64,000 nucleotides of DNA from Geomonas sp. RF6 (GTDB lineage Bacteria > Desulfobacterota > Desulfuromonadia > Geobacterales > Geobacteraceae): contig NZ_CP087999.1 of the NCBI RefSeq assembly GCF_021044625.1, positions 389,001 to 453,000 of the forward strand, written 5' to 3'. Within the stretch, counting starts at the first letter, position 1. Each line of letters opens with the position of its first letter. The translations under genes were made by a program, and so were the position numbers. The notes below the pieces were generated by a model, which did no database searches, was not told where the DNA came from, and saw only the letters and a program-made list of their open reading frames with translations. Shown in pieces: positions 35,860-44,423 of the stretch.

Positions 35860-37320
35860 TCATTCCAGCGAGGCAGAAAGGGGTGCTGCTATCTTTTCCA
35901 GGGAGGTCCGTTCCGCTTTCACTCCGATTGCACCTTCCACGACCGCTGCCAAAAGCATAAGAAGCGCCGCGCCGAGGTACCCGTAGAAGACCCCCTGCCG
36001 CGACCCGGTCCCGATCAGGGTGCCAAAAAGCCACGGAGCGACGACTCCTCCGGCGGCTGTGCCGATGGCAAAAAAGAAGGCGATGGCGAATGCCCTCGTT
36101 TCCAGCGGGAAGATCTCGCTGACTGTCAGGTATGCCGAACTGGCGGCCGGGGAGGCGAAGAAGAAGATGACCGTCCACATGGCGGTCTGGGAAAAGGGGG
36201 TGAGGGCGGCGATGTTGAAGAGGTAGCCGGTGACGGCAAGGAGGAGCGCTGAGATGGTGTAGGTCGCAGCTATCATCTGCCGCCGCCCGATCGTGTCGAA
36301 GAAGATCCCGAGGATGAGGGGGCCGCAGAAGTTTCCGAGGGCGAAGGGAAGAAGGTACAGCCCCGTCTGGCTCCCCGGGACGTTGTAGAAGGTGGTGAGG
36401 ATCATGGCGTAGGTAAAGAAGATGGCGTTGTAGAGAAAGGCCTGCGACACCATCAGTGTCAGCCCGAGCACCGTGCGCCTCGGGTAGAGCGTGAACATGC
36501 CACGGATGATGGCGCCAAAGCCGAACCGCCGGTGCGGATGGATGGTCAGCGTTTCCTCTGCATCCTCGAGCTTTTGCCCTGTTTCCCGCTCAACCTCCGC
36601 CTCTATGCGGGCCACCATTTCCTCCGCCTCATGCAGCCTACCGTGGGTAATGAGCCAGCGGGGGCTCTCCGGCACCTTGCGACGCAGCACCAGGATGAAT
36701 AGGCTAAGAGCGGCCCCGATCGCGAAGCCGACCCGCCAGCCGACATTGACCGGCAGGATGTGGGGGTCGAGCAGGATGATCGTCGAACCGGAGCCCACGG
36801 CGGCCCCGATCCAGTAGCTTCCGTTGACGATGAGATCGATGCGCCCCCGCACCCGCGCCGGGATCAGCTCGTCAATTGCCGAGTTTATGGCGGCGTACTC
36901 CCCGCCGATCCCGAGCCCCGTGATGAAGCGAAAGAGAATGAAGCTCCCGAGGTTCCAGCTGAAGGCGGAGAGGAAGACACCGGCGAAGTAGACGGCAAGG
37001 GTGATGAAAAAGAGGAGCCGCCGTCCAAGGAGGTCCGTGAGATAGCCGAAGAAAAGGGATCCTGCAACAGCGCCGACGAGGTAGAAGGAAGCGATAGTCC
37101 CGATCTGCTGGCTGGTGAAGTGGAGGGTGCCCGGATCCTGAAGGACCCCGCTGATTGCACCCTTGAGCGTCACCTCCAGCCCATCGAGGATCCAGGTGAT
37201 CCCGAGGGCGATCACCACCAGCCAGTGGAACCTGCACCACGGGAGGCGGTCCATCCGTGCGGGGATCGACGTCTCTATCTGCAGGACCTCTGCCGCCCCT
37301 TTTCCCATTTCCTTTTTCAC
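35860..37320 (-). CDS. MFS transporter (sugar-porter/metabolite type)
   Basis: About 486 residues if it starts at the GTG at 37320, which overlaps the stop of the knottin-like gene (GTGA); an ATG at 37308 is an alternative. Twelve hydrophobic segments, with the MFS signature in loop 2-3 (GYLTDLLGRRLLFF) and its echo in the second half (FDTIGRRQM). A central charged loop (about 220-275) lies between the halves. It resembles the broad sugar-porter/niacin-type carriers; the substrate cannot be told. Translational coupling to the upstream peptide gene is notable. Confidence 0.85.
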   Translation of the reverse strand: MKKEMGKGAAEVLQIETSIPARMDRLPWCRFHWLVVIALGITWILDGLEVTLKGAISGVLQDPGTLHFTSQQIGTIASFYLVGAVAGSLFFGYLTDLLGRRLLFFITLAVYFAGVFLSAFSWNLGSFILFRFITGLGIGGEYAAINSAIDELIPARVRGRIDLIVNGSYWIGAAVGSGSTIILLDPHILPVNVGWRVGFAIGAALSLFILVLRRKVPESPRWLITHGRLHEAEEMVARIEAEVERETGQKLEDAEETLTIHPHRRFGFGAIIRGMFTLYPRRTVLGLTLMVSQAFLYNAIFFTYAMILTTFYNVPGSQTGLYLLPFALGNFCGPLILGIFFDTIGRRQMIAATYTISALLLAVTGYLFNIAALTPFSQTAMWTVIFFFASPAASSAYLTVSEIFPLETRAFAIAFFFAIGTAAGGVVAPWLFGTLIGTGSRQGVFYGYLGAALLMLLAAVVEGAIGVKAERTSLEKIAAPLSASLE

Positions 37321-37631
37321 GGCTTCCGGACGCACGTCGGAACAAGCCCCCCGAAACAGTAGTACCCGTGGCAGCACCTGTCGTTCAGCGTGTTGCACGT
37401 TTCCCCCTCCTTCAGGCAAGGGTCCCATGATGGTGCAACGTCAGAATGTTGAGCTCCCGCTCCAGTAGCGATCGCCTCCCTTTCCGAGAGTAGCTCCCGA
37501 ACGCCACCAACCACCTTCACATCCTCGCTGGCGCTGCTGCCGCCCGTCGACCCGCTCGGGTCGCCATGTGCTGCAGTCACTGAAAGTGAAAGGAGCAACA
37601 TCATTGCGAAAAAGGTATTTGTCACCGGCAT
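37317..37631 (-). CDS. Secreted cysteine-rich, knottin-like peptide precursor
   Basis: 104 residues from the ATG at 37631, with a GAGGAGG site. The signal peptide has the core FFAMMLLLSLSVTAAHG. After a Gly/Ser spacer, the C-terminal 30 residues contain six Cys in the order C-x6-C-x6-CC-x4-C-x7-C (CLKEGETC, then DRCCHGYYCFGG, then TC), the spacing of inhibitor-cystine-knot peptides. Its stop overlaps the start of the MFS transporter. A secreted toxin, protease inhibitor or scavenger role is possible, but function is unknown. Confidence 0.72.
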   Translation of the reverse strand: MPVTNTFFAMMLLLSLSVTAAHGDPSGSTGGSSASEDVKVVGGVRELLSEREAIATGAGAQHSDVAPSWDPCLKEGETCNTLNDRCCHGYYCFGGLVPTCVRKP

Positions 37632-38042
37632 CTTTGCCTCCTCGGTCCGTCCTCCACTCCTCAAAAGAGTATAAAGCCGGACATGCTGCTTGGTTTTTCT
37701 ACGAAGAGAAAAAGTAGCCTGCCCCCCCCGGTCCTCCCTCTCTCATTGACGTCACTCCGAACCCACCAGCCACTCAGTGGAACTGAATGAGGCGGTTACG
37801 CTATCTCATATCCAGCGCTTGTACCTTTTTCACTTATCCATTCACTCATGTTAATTATTCCCCCTTGACAAAGGCAAAAAACGCAGAATAGTTTAGCACT
37901 GTGACAGTGGTCTGACCTTTTGCTTGTAACTGCGATCTGCTACGCCGGTGCCTTCACGGCGTCAATTAAGTCACAATAGCCGGACGCTATGTCAGGCTGG
38001 AGGATTACGACCCTGCGTCGTCATTGCAAAGGAGGAGGTTCT
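37632..38042. promoter_or_regulatory. 411-base divergent control region upstream of the exported lyase island
   Basis: It separates the knottin/MFS unit from the plus-strand island. A TTGACA at 37865-37870 with a poor -10 (ATAGTT or TAGTTT, 17-18 bases on) is the best plus-strand promoter candidate. Short palindromes occur at 37776-37787 (CCACTCAGTGG type) and 37943-37960. No cobalamin-riboswitch core or sigma-54 site was recognised, although a remote fold could be missed by eye. Confidence 0.35.
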
Positions 38043-39149
38043 ATGAGAAAGCTGTCGCTTTTGTCACTGTGCATTGTCATCACTGTCGCTCTTTTGGGGA
38101 TCACGGCCTCGCAGGCAGCCCGAAAAGAAACGCTCAGGATCACCTGTTGGGAAGGGTACGCTGACGCCGCCATCGTGAAGGAATACAAGGCGTTGGTGAA
38201 GGCGAAGTACGGTATCGACGTCGACGTGCAGACGCACTACCCCACCGACCAGGACGAGTTCTACCAGGCAGCGAAAAATGGTACCGCCGACCTCATCTCA
38301 CCGCCAGCTGACCTCGCCAAGACCCCGCGCTTCAACTGCTTCCAGCAGGGGAACTTCCTCCTCTCGGAGGTGGATCTCAAAAACATCCCCAACGCACAGA
38401 AGATGATCCCCTTCTTCCAGGCGGACCAGTCCCTGATCCACAAGGGGAAGCGCTACGGCGTCCCGTACAACTGCGGGCCGTACGGGCTCGATTACAACAC
38501 CGAGATGGTGCAGGAGCCCCCGCAGAGCTGGAACGTCCTGTGGGACCCGCAGTACAAGGGGAAGTACACCATCAACAACAACTTCTGTAAGTGCAATATC
38601 TGGATCACCGCCCTCTCGCTCGGGTACCGTTACGACCAGATCTTCGATATCGAGAAGCTCGACCGCCAGAAGGTCCAGGAGAGGCTGAACGTTCTCGCAC
38701 AAAACGCCTACAGCTTCTGGGACGGCTCGGCCAAACCGGAGGAGTTCCCGAAGCTCGCGCTCGCGACGGACTGGGGTTTCGCTGCCGCGCAGGCAAACCA
38801 GAAGGGTGGCAAGTGGATGGTCGCCGCTCCCAAGGAAGGGGGCACAGCCTGGATCGACTACTGGTGCATAACGAAGGCAGCCGCAAAGGGGACGAAGAAG
38901 AAGCTCTGTGAGGAATGGATCAACCTGCAGCTTTCCCCGAAGGCCCAGGCAGCGGTCGTAAAAAAGCAGGGGGTCTCCCCCGTGGTCAATCTCGCCGAGG
39001 GTCTCGTGACCCCGACGGAGAGGACCCTGTTCCACGTGGGGGACAACGACTACTTCAAGACCGTGGCGATCTGGCAGGTCATGAGCGAGAAGACGGAGAA
39101 GGCGTACGCCGAGATGTGGGAGACGGCAAAGGCCACCAGAAAGAAATAA
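38043..39149 (+). CDS. Periplasmic solute-binding protein, polyamine (PotD/PotF) type
   Basis: 368 residues from the ATG at 38043, chosen for its AAAGGAGGAGG site and signal peptide (hydrophobic core LSLLSLCIVITVALLGI, cleavage after SQA). The mature start TLRITCWEGYAD matches the SBP_bac_8/PotD fold; PPADLAKTPRFNCF and VPYNCGPYGLDYNTE are typical hinge regions. No cognate permease of the Pot type is adjacent; instead the next genes are an outer-membrane protein and the exported EutB-EutC fusion. It could deliver or sense a small amine such as ethanolamine in the periplasm. Confidence 0.85.
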   Translation: MRKLSLLSLCIVITVALLGITASQAARKETLRITCWEGYADAAIVKEYKALVKAKYGIDVDVQTHYPTDQDEFYQAAKNGTADLISPPADLAKTPRFNCFQQGNFLLSEVDLKNIPNAQKMIPFFQADQSLIHKGKRYGVPYNCGPYGLDYNTEMVQEPPQSWNVLWDPQYKGKYTINNNFCKCNIWITALSLGYRYDQIFDIEKLDRQKVQERLNVLAQNAYSFWDGSAKPEEFPKLALATDWGFAAAQANQKGGKWMVAAPKEGGTAWIDYWCITKAAAKGTKKKLCEEWINLQLSPKAQAAVVKKQGVSPVVNLAEGLVTPTERTLFHVGDNDYFKTVAIWQVMSEKTEKAYAEMWETAKATRKK

Positions 39150-39235
39150 CCTGACGCAGTGCCAGCAAAGACTGGATGAAGAGACGGAAGCCGACACACT
39201 GAGATGCACCACCTAAAATGAATCAGGAGGGGAAA

Positions 39236-40060
39236 ATGAAGGTATCGCTTAGACTGTTCTCTTTGAGTTTCCTTGTTCTACTGGCGATCTGCATGGGGTC
39301 TGAGTCACGCGGGGAGGACCTTACCGCAGAGAAGCACCCGTCCGCAGCTGCCGAGGCTCCCAAGCCGGGGATGAAGGAGATCCCCGAAGACCTGAATGCC
39401 GATCTCAACGTCTCGTTCTACTCCAAGTACGTCTGGCGCGGCTACGAGCTCAGCAAGGACAGCCTCGTGATCTTCCCGACCGCGACCGTCGGCTACAAGG
39501 GATTCGCAGTGAACCTGTGGGCCGACATGGACACCCGCTTTTACGGCGGCCCCGACAAGGAGTTCAAGATCCAGGAAACGGACGTCACCGTCTCCTACAG
39601 CAACGCCATCGCGCCGTTGAAGCTCAACTACTCGCTGGGATGGATCTACTACAACTACCAGCCAAACAAGAACCAGGAAGTCTTTGCGACCTTCACCTTC
39701 GACACGATCCTGAAGCCGACCTTCTGCGTCTATAACGAGATAGAGATCGGGCAGGCCTGGTACTTCCTCCTCGGCCTTTCCCACAGCATCCCCGTCTACA
39801 GAGACTTCTCCCTCGACCTCGCCGCTACCGTCGCCTATCTGCACGACAAGTCCGAGCCTTCCGACTTCTCCAACTTCCACGACGGCAACCTCACCGTCGG
39901 CATGAAGATCCCGCTGAACAAGTACCTCTCGGTGTCGCCGCGGGTTCAGTACTCCTTCCCGCTCAACGAGCACGCTCGCCGCGAGATCCGCGATCTCAGC
40001 TTCACCAAAAACGACTCCGACTTCGTGTACGGAGGCCTCGTCTTCGACCTGGCGATATAG
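39236..40060 (+). CDS. Outer-membrane beta-barrel protein (TorF/Gcw_chp type)
   Basis: 274 residues from the ATG at 39236, with a CAGGAGGGG site. Signal peptide ends near ESRGE. The mature part has the N-terminal barrel signature NVSFYSKYVWRGYELSKDS of the TIGR02001/TorF family, followed by alternating strands (VGYKGFAVNLWADMDT, LKLNYSLGWIYYNY) and a C-terminal GGLVFDLAI with terminal hydrophobic. It lies 46 bases before the fused ammonia-lyase gene and is probably co-transcribed, perhaps letting its substrate enter the periplasm. Confidence 0.82.
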   Translation: MKVSLRLFSLSFLVLLAICMGSESRGEDLTAEKHPSAAAEAPKPGMKEIPEDLNADLNVSFYSKYVWRGYELSKDSLVIFPTATVGYKGFAVNLWADMDTRFYGGPDKEFKIQETDVTVSYSNAIAPLKLNYSLGWIYYNYQPNKNQEVFATFTFDTILKPTFCVYNEIEIGQAWYFLLGLSHSIPVYRDFSLDLAATVAYLHDKSEPSDFSNFHDGNLTVGMKIPLNKYLSVSPRVQYSFPLNEHARREIRDLSFTKNDSDFVYGGLVFDLAI

Positions 40061-40106
40061 CTCACGGTGACTTTGCAGACCACATCATAAAAGGAGGCCG
40101 CACAGC

Positions 40107-42389
40107 ATGAGACGATTACTTTTGATCACAGCGATGCTTTTCCTGGTGGTTCTCGGATTCGCGAGCACCAGCGGCGCCATCGTCATCAAGACCGTGAAAC
40201 CGGGTGAGGATGTCTTCAAGTACATGACCCGGGTGAAAGGCTCTTTCGACCAGACCCTGTACCGCCAGATCATCGGCGCGTCCAACGCCTTCAAGGAAGG
40301 TGACAAGACGATCGGCGTCGCCGCCGACACCAATGCCAGCAGGGAGAACGCCCGCAAGCTCCTGGCAAACACCACCATCAAGGACCTCTCCAGCCACCCC
40401 CTTTTGAACGACAACCTGTACAAGTTCGCCAAGGATTCGGTGGACGCGGCGCAGTACGAAAAGATAAAGAACTGGCCCCTGGGCAAGATGAAAAGCTTCC
40501 TCCTCACCGCTTCCGAGACGCAGATAAAGTCGGTCATGTACGGGATGAACTGCGAGGTCGTCGGCTGCCTGCCGAAGCTCATGAGCAACAAGGAGCTGAT
40601 CGCGGTGAACCGGAAGATCTTCAATCCGCTGCCGGGTACCAAGATCGGCGCCAAGGGGTACCTGAGCGCGCGCATCCAGCCTAACTCCCCGACTGACGAT
40701 CCGGAAGAGATCCAGTGGCAGGTGCTGGACGGCTTCGCCTATGGGGTAGGCGACCTCGTGCTCGGCACCAATCCGGTGGACGGCACCAAAGAGCAGACCG
40801 CACGGGTCGAGACCGCGCTGAAAGAGGTGGTCGACGCCTTCCAGCTGAACGGAAAGCTCCCCTGGTGCGTGCTGGCGCACATAGACGTGCAGCGGGAGAT
40901 CTACAACGAGAAACCCGAGCTCGTGAACATCATGTTCCAGAGCCTTGCCGGAACCGACGCCGCCAACAAGACCTTCGACATCACCGTCGACAAGATGGTC
41001 GACCACGCCAAGTCGCGCAAGGGACAGAAGTACGGCCTCTATTTCGAGACCGGTCAGGGCTCCGACTTCACCAACGGCGCCGCGGAAGGGGTGGACATGG
41101 TCGTCCTCGAGTCCCGCAAGTACGGGATGGCGCGCGGCCTGAAGCAGATCCTCGCCCAGGTGGAGCCCAACGGCGCCTACGTCCACCTGAACGACGTGGC
41201 CGGCTTCATCGGGCCGGAAGTGTTCAGGACGAAGGAGCAGCTGGTACGCTGCTGTCTCGAAGACATCCTGATGGGCAAACTGCAGGGGATCACCATCGGC
41301 CTCGACATCTGCTCGACGCTGCACATGTCGGTCAGCCTCGACGACCTGCAGTGGTGCCAGGACCAGATCATGGCGGCAAACCCCGCCTACCTCATGGCGC
41401 TCCCCACCCGGAACGACCCGATGCTCAGCTACCTCACCACGAGCTACCAGGACCACGTCCGGCTGCGCAGCAAGTTCGGTTACAAGGTAAACGACGTCAT
41501 GTGGGACTTCTTCAAGCGCATCCAGGTCATCGACGCCAACGGCAAGCCGACGAAACACTTCGGCGACCCGGTCTGGGTGTACTACCAGTTCCAGAAGGCG
41601 AAGGGTGACACCCGCACGCAGCAGGCGATCATGGCGGAAGGGAAAAAGAAGTACAACGAGATCCAGACGACCTGGCTGAAGACCGGAAACAAGGTCCCCC
41701 TCGCATCCGGATACGGCAAGAACTATTGGGATCCCAACCCGCAGCTCGACAAGCGGGTGCGCGAGCTCTACGCCGACGCCAAGAAGGCGATCTGGTCCGA
41801 GTTCTCCCCCGAGTTTGTGAAGAAGATCCCCGACTCCGTCCAGCTCGCCACCCTCTCCAAGGACCGCGAGAACTACATCGTGCATCCGGAATCCGGCGAG
41901 AAGCTGAACCCGCAGTCGGTGGCGACGCTGGAGAAGCTGCGCGACGCGTGGCAGGGGAAAGTGCCTGACGTGCAGATCGTGGTCTCCGACGGCCTGAACG
42001 CGAACTCCATCATGGATCCGGACCATGTGTTGCCGTACATCACGGCCCTCAGGGAAGAGCTCCAGGCCTCCGGCCTCACGGTGGACAAGAACACCATCGT
42101 GATCAACAGCGGCCGCGTGCGCGCCGGGTACATGGTAGGGGACATCCTCTACGGAAAATCAGATCCCAACAAGCCGCGCGCCATTGTCCACATCATAGGG
42201 GAGCGTCCGGGCACCGGTCAGAACGCCTTCTCCGTGTACATCGCAGCTCCGAAAGGGCAAGTGTGGCAGGAGCAGAAGTGCGACCACAACATGGTGAAGG
42301 TTGTGTGCGGCATCTCCAAGCAGGCCACGAAACCGAAGGATGCGGCGAAGCAGACCGTGAAGCTCCTGAAGGGGCTTATGTCAACGTAG
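40107..42389 (+). CDS. Exported ethanolamine ammonia-lyase, EutB-EutC fusion
   Basis: 760 residues, strong AAAAGGAGG site. Residues 1-24 form a signal peptide (MRRLLLITAMLFLVVLGFAS, cleavage near TSGA); normal EutB has none. Residues 65-500 match EutB: GVAADTNASRENARKLL, YLSARIQPN, GVGDLVLGTNPV, YFETGQGSD, MGKLQGITIGLD. By alignment to the E. coli enzyme, its five active-site residues are all kept: R189, Q191, N222, E314 and D400. Residues 615-755 match EutC: PDVQIVVSDGLNANSI, GRVRAGYMVGDILYG, IIGERPGTGQNAFSVY (cobalamin-binding region). The linker (500-615) has no obvious domain. EutBC uses adenosylcobalamin to convert ethanolamine to acetaldehyde and ammonia. Fusion and export are both unusual; an amino-alcohol other than ethanolamine is possible. 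Confidence 0.9.
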   Translation: MRRLLLITAMLFLVVLGFASTSGAIVIKTVKPGEDVFKYMTRVKGSFDQTLYRQIIGASNAFKEGDKTIGVAADTNASRENARKLLANTTIKDLSSHPLLNDNLYKFAKDSVDAAQYEKIKNWPLGKMKSFLLTASETQIKSVMYGMNCEVVGCLPKLMSNKELIAVNRKIFNPLPGTKIGAKGYLSARIQPNSPTDDPEEIQWQVLDGFAYGVGDLVLGTNPVDGTKEQTARVETALKEVVDAFQLNGKLPWCVLAHIDVQREIYNEKPELVNIMFQSLAGTDAANKTFDITVDKMVDHAKSRKGQKYGLYFETGQGSDFTNGAAEGVDMVVLESRKYGMARGLKQILAQVEPNGAYVHLNDVAGFIGPEVFRTKEQLVRCCLEDILMGKLQGITIGLDICSTLHMSVSLDDLQWCQDQIMAANPAYLMALPTRNDPMLSYLTTSYQDHVRLRSKFGYKVNDVMWDFFKRIQVIDANGKPTKHFGDPVWVYYQFQKAKGDTRTQQAIMAEGKKKYNEIQTTWLKTGNKVPLASGYGKNYWDPNPQLDKRVRELYADAKKAIWSEFSPEFVKKIPDSVQLATLSKDRENYIVHPESGEKLNPQSVATLEKLRDAWQGKVPDVQIVVSDGLNANSIMDPDHVLPYITALREELQASGLTVDKNTIVINSGRVRAGYMVGDILYGKSDPNKPRAIVHIIGERPGTGQNAFSVYIAAPKGQVWQEQKCDHNMVKVVCGISKQATKPKDAAKQTVKLLKGLMST

Positions 42390-42400
42390 GCGCCTCATAC

Positions 42401-42432
42401 CCCCAAGGAGGCAACGCACCGCCTCCTTGGGG
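42401..42432 (+). terminator. Strong hairpin after the EutB-EutC gene
   Basis: A perfect 12-bp stem (CCCCAAGGAGGC/GCCTCCTTGGGG) with an 8-base loop, starting 12 bases after the stop codon, is followed by CTTT but no T-tract. It may partly terminate transcription or protect the upstream mRNA, so the enzyme would be made in excess over the downstream transport and maturation genes. Confidence 0.6.
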
Positions 42433-42493
42433 CTTTCCCCAACCCTTTCCGTCGGCGTAACGAACCACCACACAGAATGCAGAGCTCGCCGCT

Positions 42494-43357
42494 ATGAAAG
42501 AAGAGCAACAGTTGGCACAATCGGAGTATGCCCCTCCTGCACTGTCAAAGCCGGTGGCATCCTCTGAGCACATCGCTCCACTGTCCCAGCCGGCGGCTCC
42601 CCCGGATTACGTCACCCCTCCCCTGTCGCAGAAGATAAAGCTCTATATTGCCGCGCTCCTTTCCGTGTGCTTCTACCGCTACGGGGAGATCGGCAACATC
42701 TGCTACACCATCGGGAAAAACATCCTCGACGGCGTCATCCTGTACACCATGTTTTCCATGGCGGAGGAGCAGCTGAAAGTCGCGGCGATCCTCGGCGTGG
42801 TGGTGAAATACGCCTATCCTGGAATCAGCATGATCTCCAGCACCTGCATTTCCGGCTATATAGATCACCTGGAGGCAACCCACGACCCGAAAACGCAGAT
42901 CGCGCGGCTCATCAGGGCGCAGCTCGGGGTGGCGACGGGGCAGTCGCTGGGGGCGATATGCCTGCTCCTTTGCTTCCCACCCGTATTCATGTACTTCTTC
43001 GGAGCCGTCTCCTTCAAGCCTCACCTCCTGGTGCTGATCTATCTGCTCCATCACGTGTGCGACGGCTCCGCGCAGATAGTGGAAGGAAGGACCTGGTTCA
43101 AGATCATCGAGATAAAGATTCGCAAGGGAGAGGACAAGAGGCTGTCACGGAACTTCTGGGTCATCTACACCCTCGCGCAGAACTTCCAGCTTTTGCTCGG
43201 GCAGCTCTTCATATGGGGGACGCTCGCCATGACCACGGAATTTTCCCCCAATCTGACGGCGCCGCTTCTGAGCGCGACCGTCTACACCGGCTTTCTCTGC
43301 GTCGTGGCGTCGAAATTCATACTGCCGGCCATGTACAAAATGAGGCTCTGCTCGTAG
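42494..43357 (+). CDS. Multi-pass integral membrane protein (unknown)
   Basis: 287 residues. After a Pro/Ala-rich, hydrophilic N-terminus (about 1-50), there are about six hydrophobic segments (for example LYIAALLSVCFYRYG, LGAICLLLCFPPVFMYFFG, LLLGQLFIWGTLAM). Between them are short charged loops (EIKIRKGEDKRLSRNFW). No transporter family is recognised. It lies 104 bases after the EutB-EutC gene and 20 bases before an ABC ATPase, so it probably works with them, perhaps as a permease or a membrane component handling substrate, product or corrinoid. The start at 42494 has only a weak ribosome site. Confidence 0.7.
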   Translation: MKEEQQLAQSEYAPPALSKPVASSEHIAPLSQPAAPPDYVTPPLSQKIKLYIAALLSVCFYRYGEIGNICYTIGKNILDGVILYTMFSMAEEQLKVAAILGVVVKYAYPGISMISSTCISGYIDHLEATHDPKTQIARLIRAQLGVATGQSLGAICLLLCFPPVFMYFFGAVSFKPHLLVLIYLLHHVCDGSAQIVEGRTWFKIIEIKIRKGEDKRLSRNFWVIYTLAQNFQLLLGQLFIWGTLAMTTEFSPNLTAPLLSATVYTGFLCVVASKFILPAMYKMRLCS

Positions 43358-43377
43358 GGGCGGGGGCGCGGCTTCAT

Positions 43378-44139
43378 ATGCTCGAACTGGACGGCATCGA
43401 ATTCGCCATAGACGGCACGAAGATCCTCGACGGCATCTCCGCGAGATTCGAGGGGGGGAAGATCCACGGCATCATCGGGCCGAACGGCTCCGGCAAATCG
43501 ACGCTGCTGAAGACCATCTGCAGGATATGGGAGCCGCAGTCCGGGACAATCAGCATAAACGGCAGGGACAACAGGACGATATCGAGGAAGGAGCTCAGCA
43601 CCCTGGTGACCCTTGTCCCGCAAAACACCTCCATCGGCTTCCCGATCTCCGTCTTCGATGTCGTCTCCATGGGGCGCAACCCGCACCTGCAGCGGTTCGA
43701 GGGGATGCGGCAAAGGGACCGGGAAATAATAGAGCGGGCGTTGCGGCAAACGGGTATCGAACCGCTGAAGGAGAGGAACATAAACGAGCTTTCCGGCGGT
43801 GAGGGACAGCTCGCCATAATCGCCCGGGCGATCGCCACGGAGGCGGAGCTGATCCTCCTCGACGAGCCGACCTCGGAGCTCGACGTGAGACACACCCTCG
43901 ATATATTCGGGATCCTCGACCGTTTTCGCGAAGAGGGGAAGACGATCCTGGTAAGCATCCACGACCTGAACCTCGCGAGGAAATTCTGCGACACCATCTC
44001 GATCCTCTGCCGCGGCAGGCTCTTTTTTTCCGGCACGCCCGAGGAGGCCTTCTCGGAGGAGAACATACGGCAGGTGTTCGAGGTGAACGTGAAGGAATAC
44101 AGGGTGGAGGAGACGACGTTCCTCGAGTTCGCGCGATAA
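43378..44139 (+). CDS. ABC transporter ATPase, BtuD/FecE type
   Basis: 253 residues. Walker A GPNGSGKST (about 35-43), Q-loop LVPQNTS, signature LSGGEGQLAIIARA, Walker B LILLDEPTSELD and H-loop SIHDLN are all present. The sequence is closest to ATPases of corrinoid/siderophore importers (FepC/BtuD family). A binding protein and a FecCD-type permease of the same transporter follow at 44543 and 45615, separated from it by inserted repeats. Within this island a corrinoid (vitamin B12) importer would serve the B12-dependent lyase. Confidence 0.88.
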   Translation: MLELDGIEFAIDGTKILDGISARFEGGKIHGIIGPNGSGKSTLLKTICRIWEPQSGTISINGRDNRTISRKELSTLVTLVPQNTSIGFPISVFDVVSMGRNPHLQRFEGMRQRDREIIERALRQTGIEPLKERNINELSGGEGQLAIIARAIATEAELILLDEPTSELDVRHTLDIFGILDRFREEGKTILVSIHDLNLARKFCDTISILCRGRLFFSGTPEEAFSEENIRQVFEVNVKEYRVEETTFLEFAR

Positions 44140-44204
44140 AGCACAGTATCCTTACTTCCGAGGCCCCCGGGAGCGTATGCGCACCAGGCAGTGCGCGACA
44201 AACT

Positions 44205-44338
44205 CGCTACAAAGAACCCGGGTGCCCCCGCGCTGGAGCGTAGGCATCTTGCCTGCGATGGCGGCGCAGCCGCCACAGACCGCGCGGCTGGCGCCGCGGC
44301 TACAGGCTGGGAAGCCTGTGCTCCAGCGCGGCGCCACT
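44205..44338 (+). repeat. 134-base inverted repeat element, copy 1
   Basis: This starts CGCTACAAAGAACCCGGGTG and ends GCTCCAGCGCGGCGCCACT; the GCGCTGGAGC and GCTCCAGCGC ends pair, and the interior also folds. The copy at 54277-54409 differs by only about three positions (two substitutions, one deletion). Located between the ABC ATPase and its binding protein gene. Confidence 0.85.
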
Positions 44339-44423
44339 GATGGTACTTAGGTATGACCGGCAGGTATTGTTGGAAACGGATGCGGTTCTGGAGGAGATAT
44401 TTCGGATATGCCGGCAAAGACCA

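Noticed and set aside
37632-38042. Possible cobalamin riboswitch upstream of the island
   Set aside because: A short CCACTCAGTGG palindrome and a GCCACT string caught my eye, but the B12-box core and the paired helices around it were not found by eye. A covariance search would be needed.
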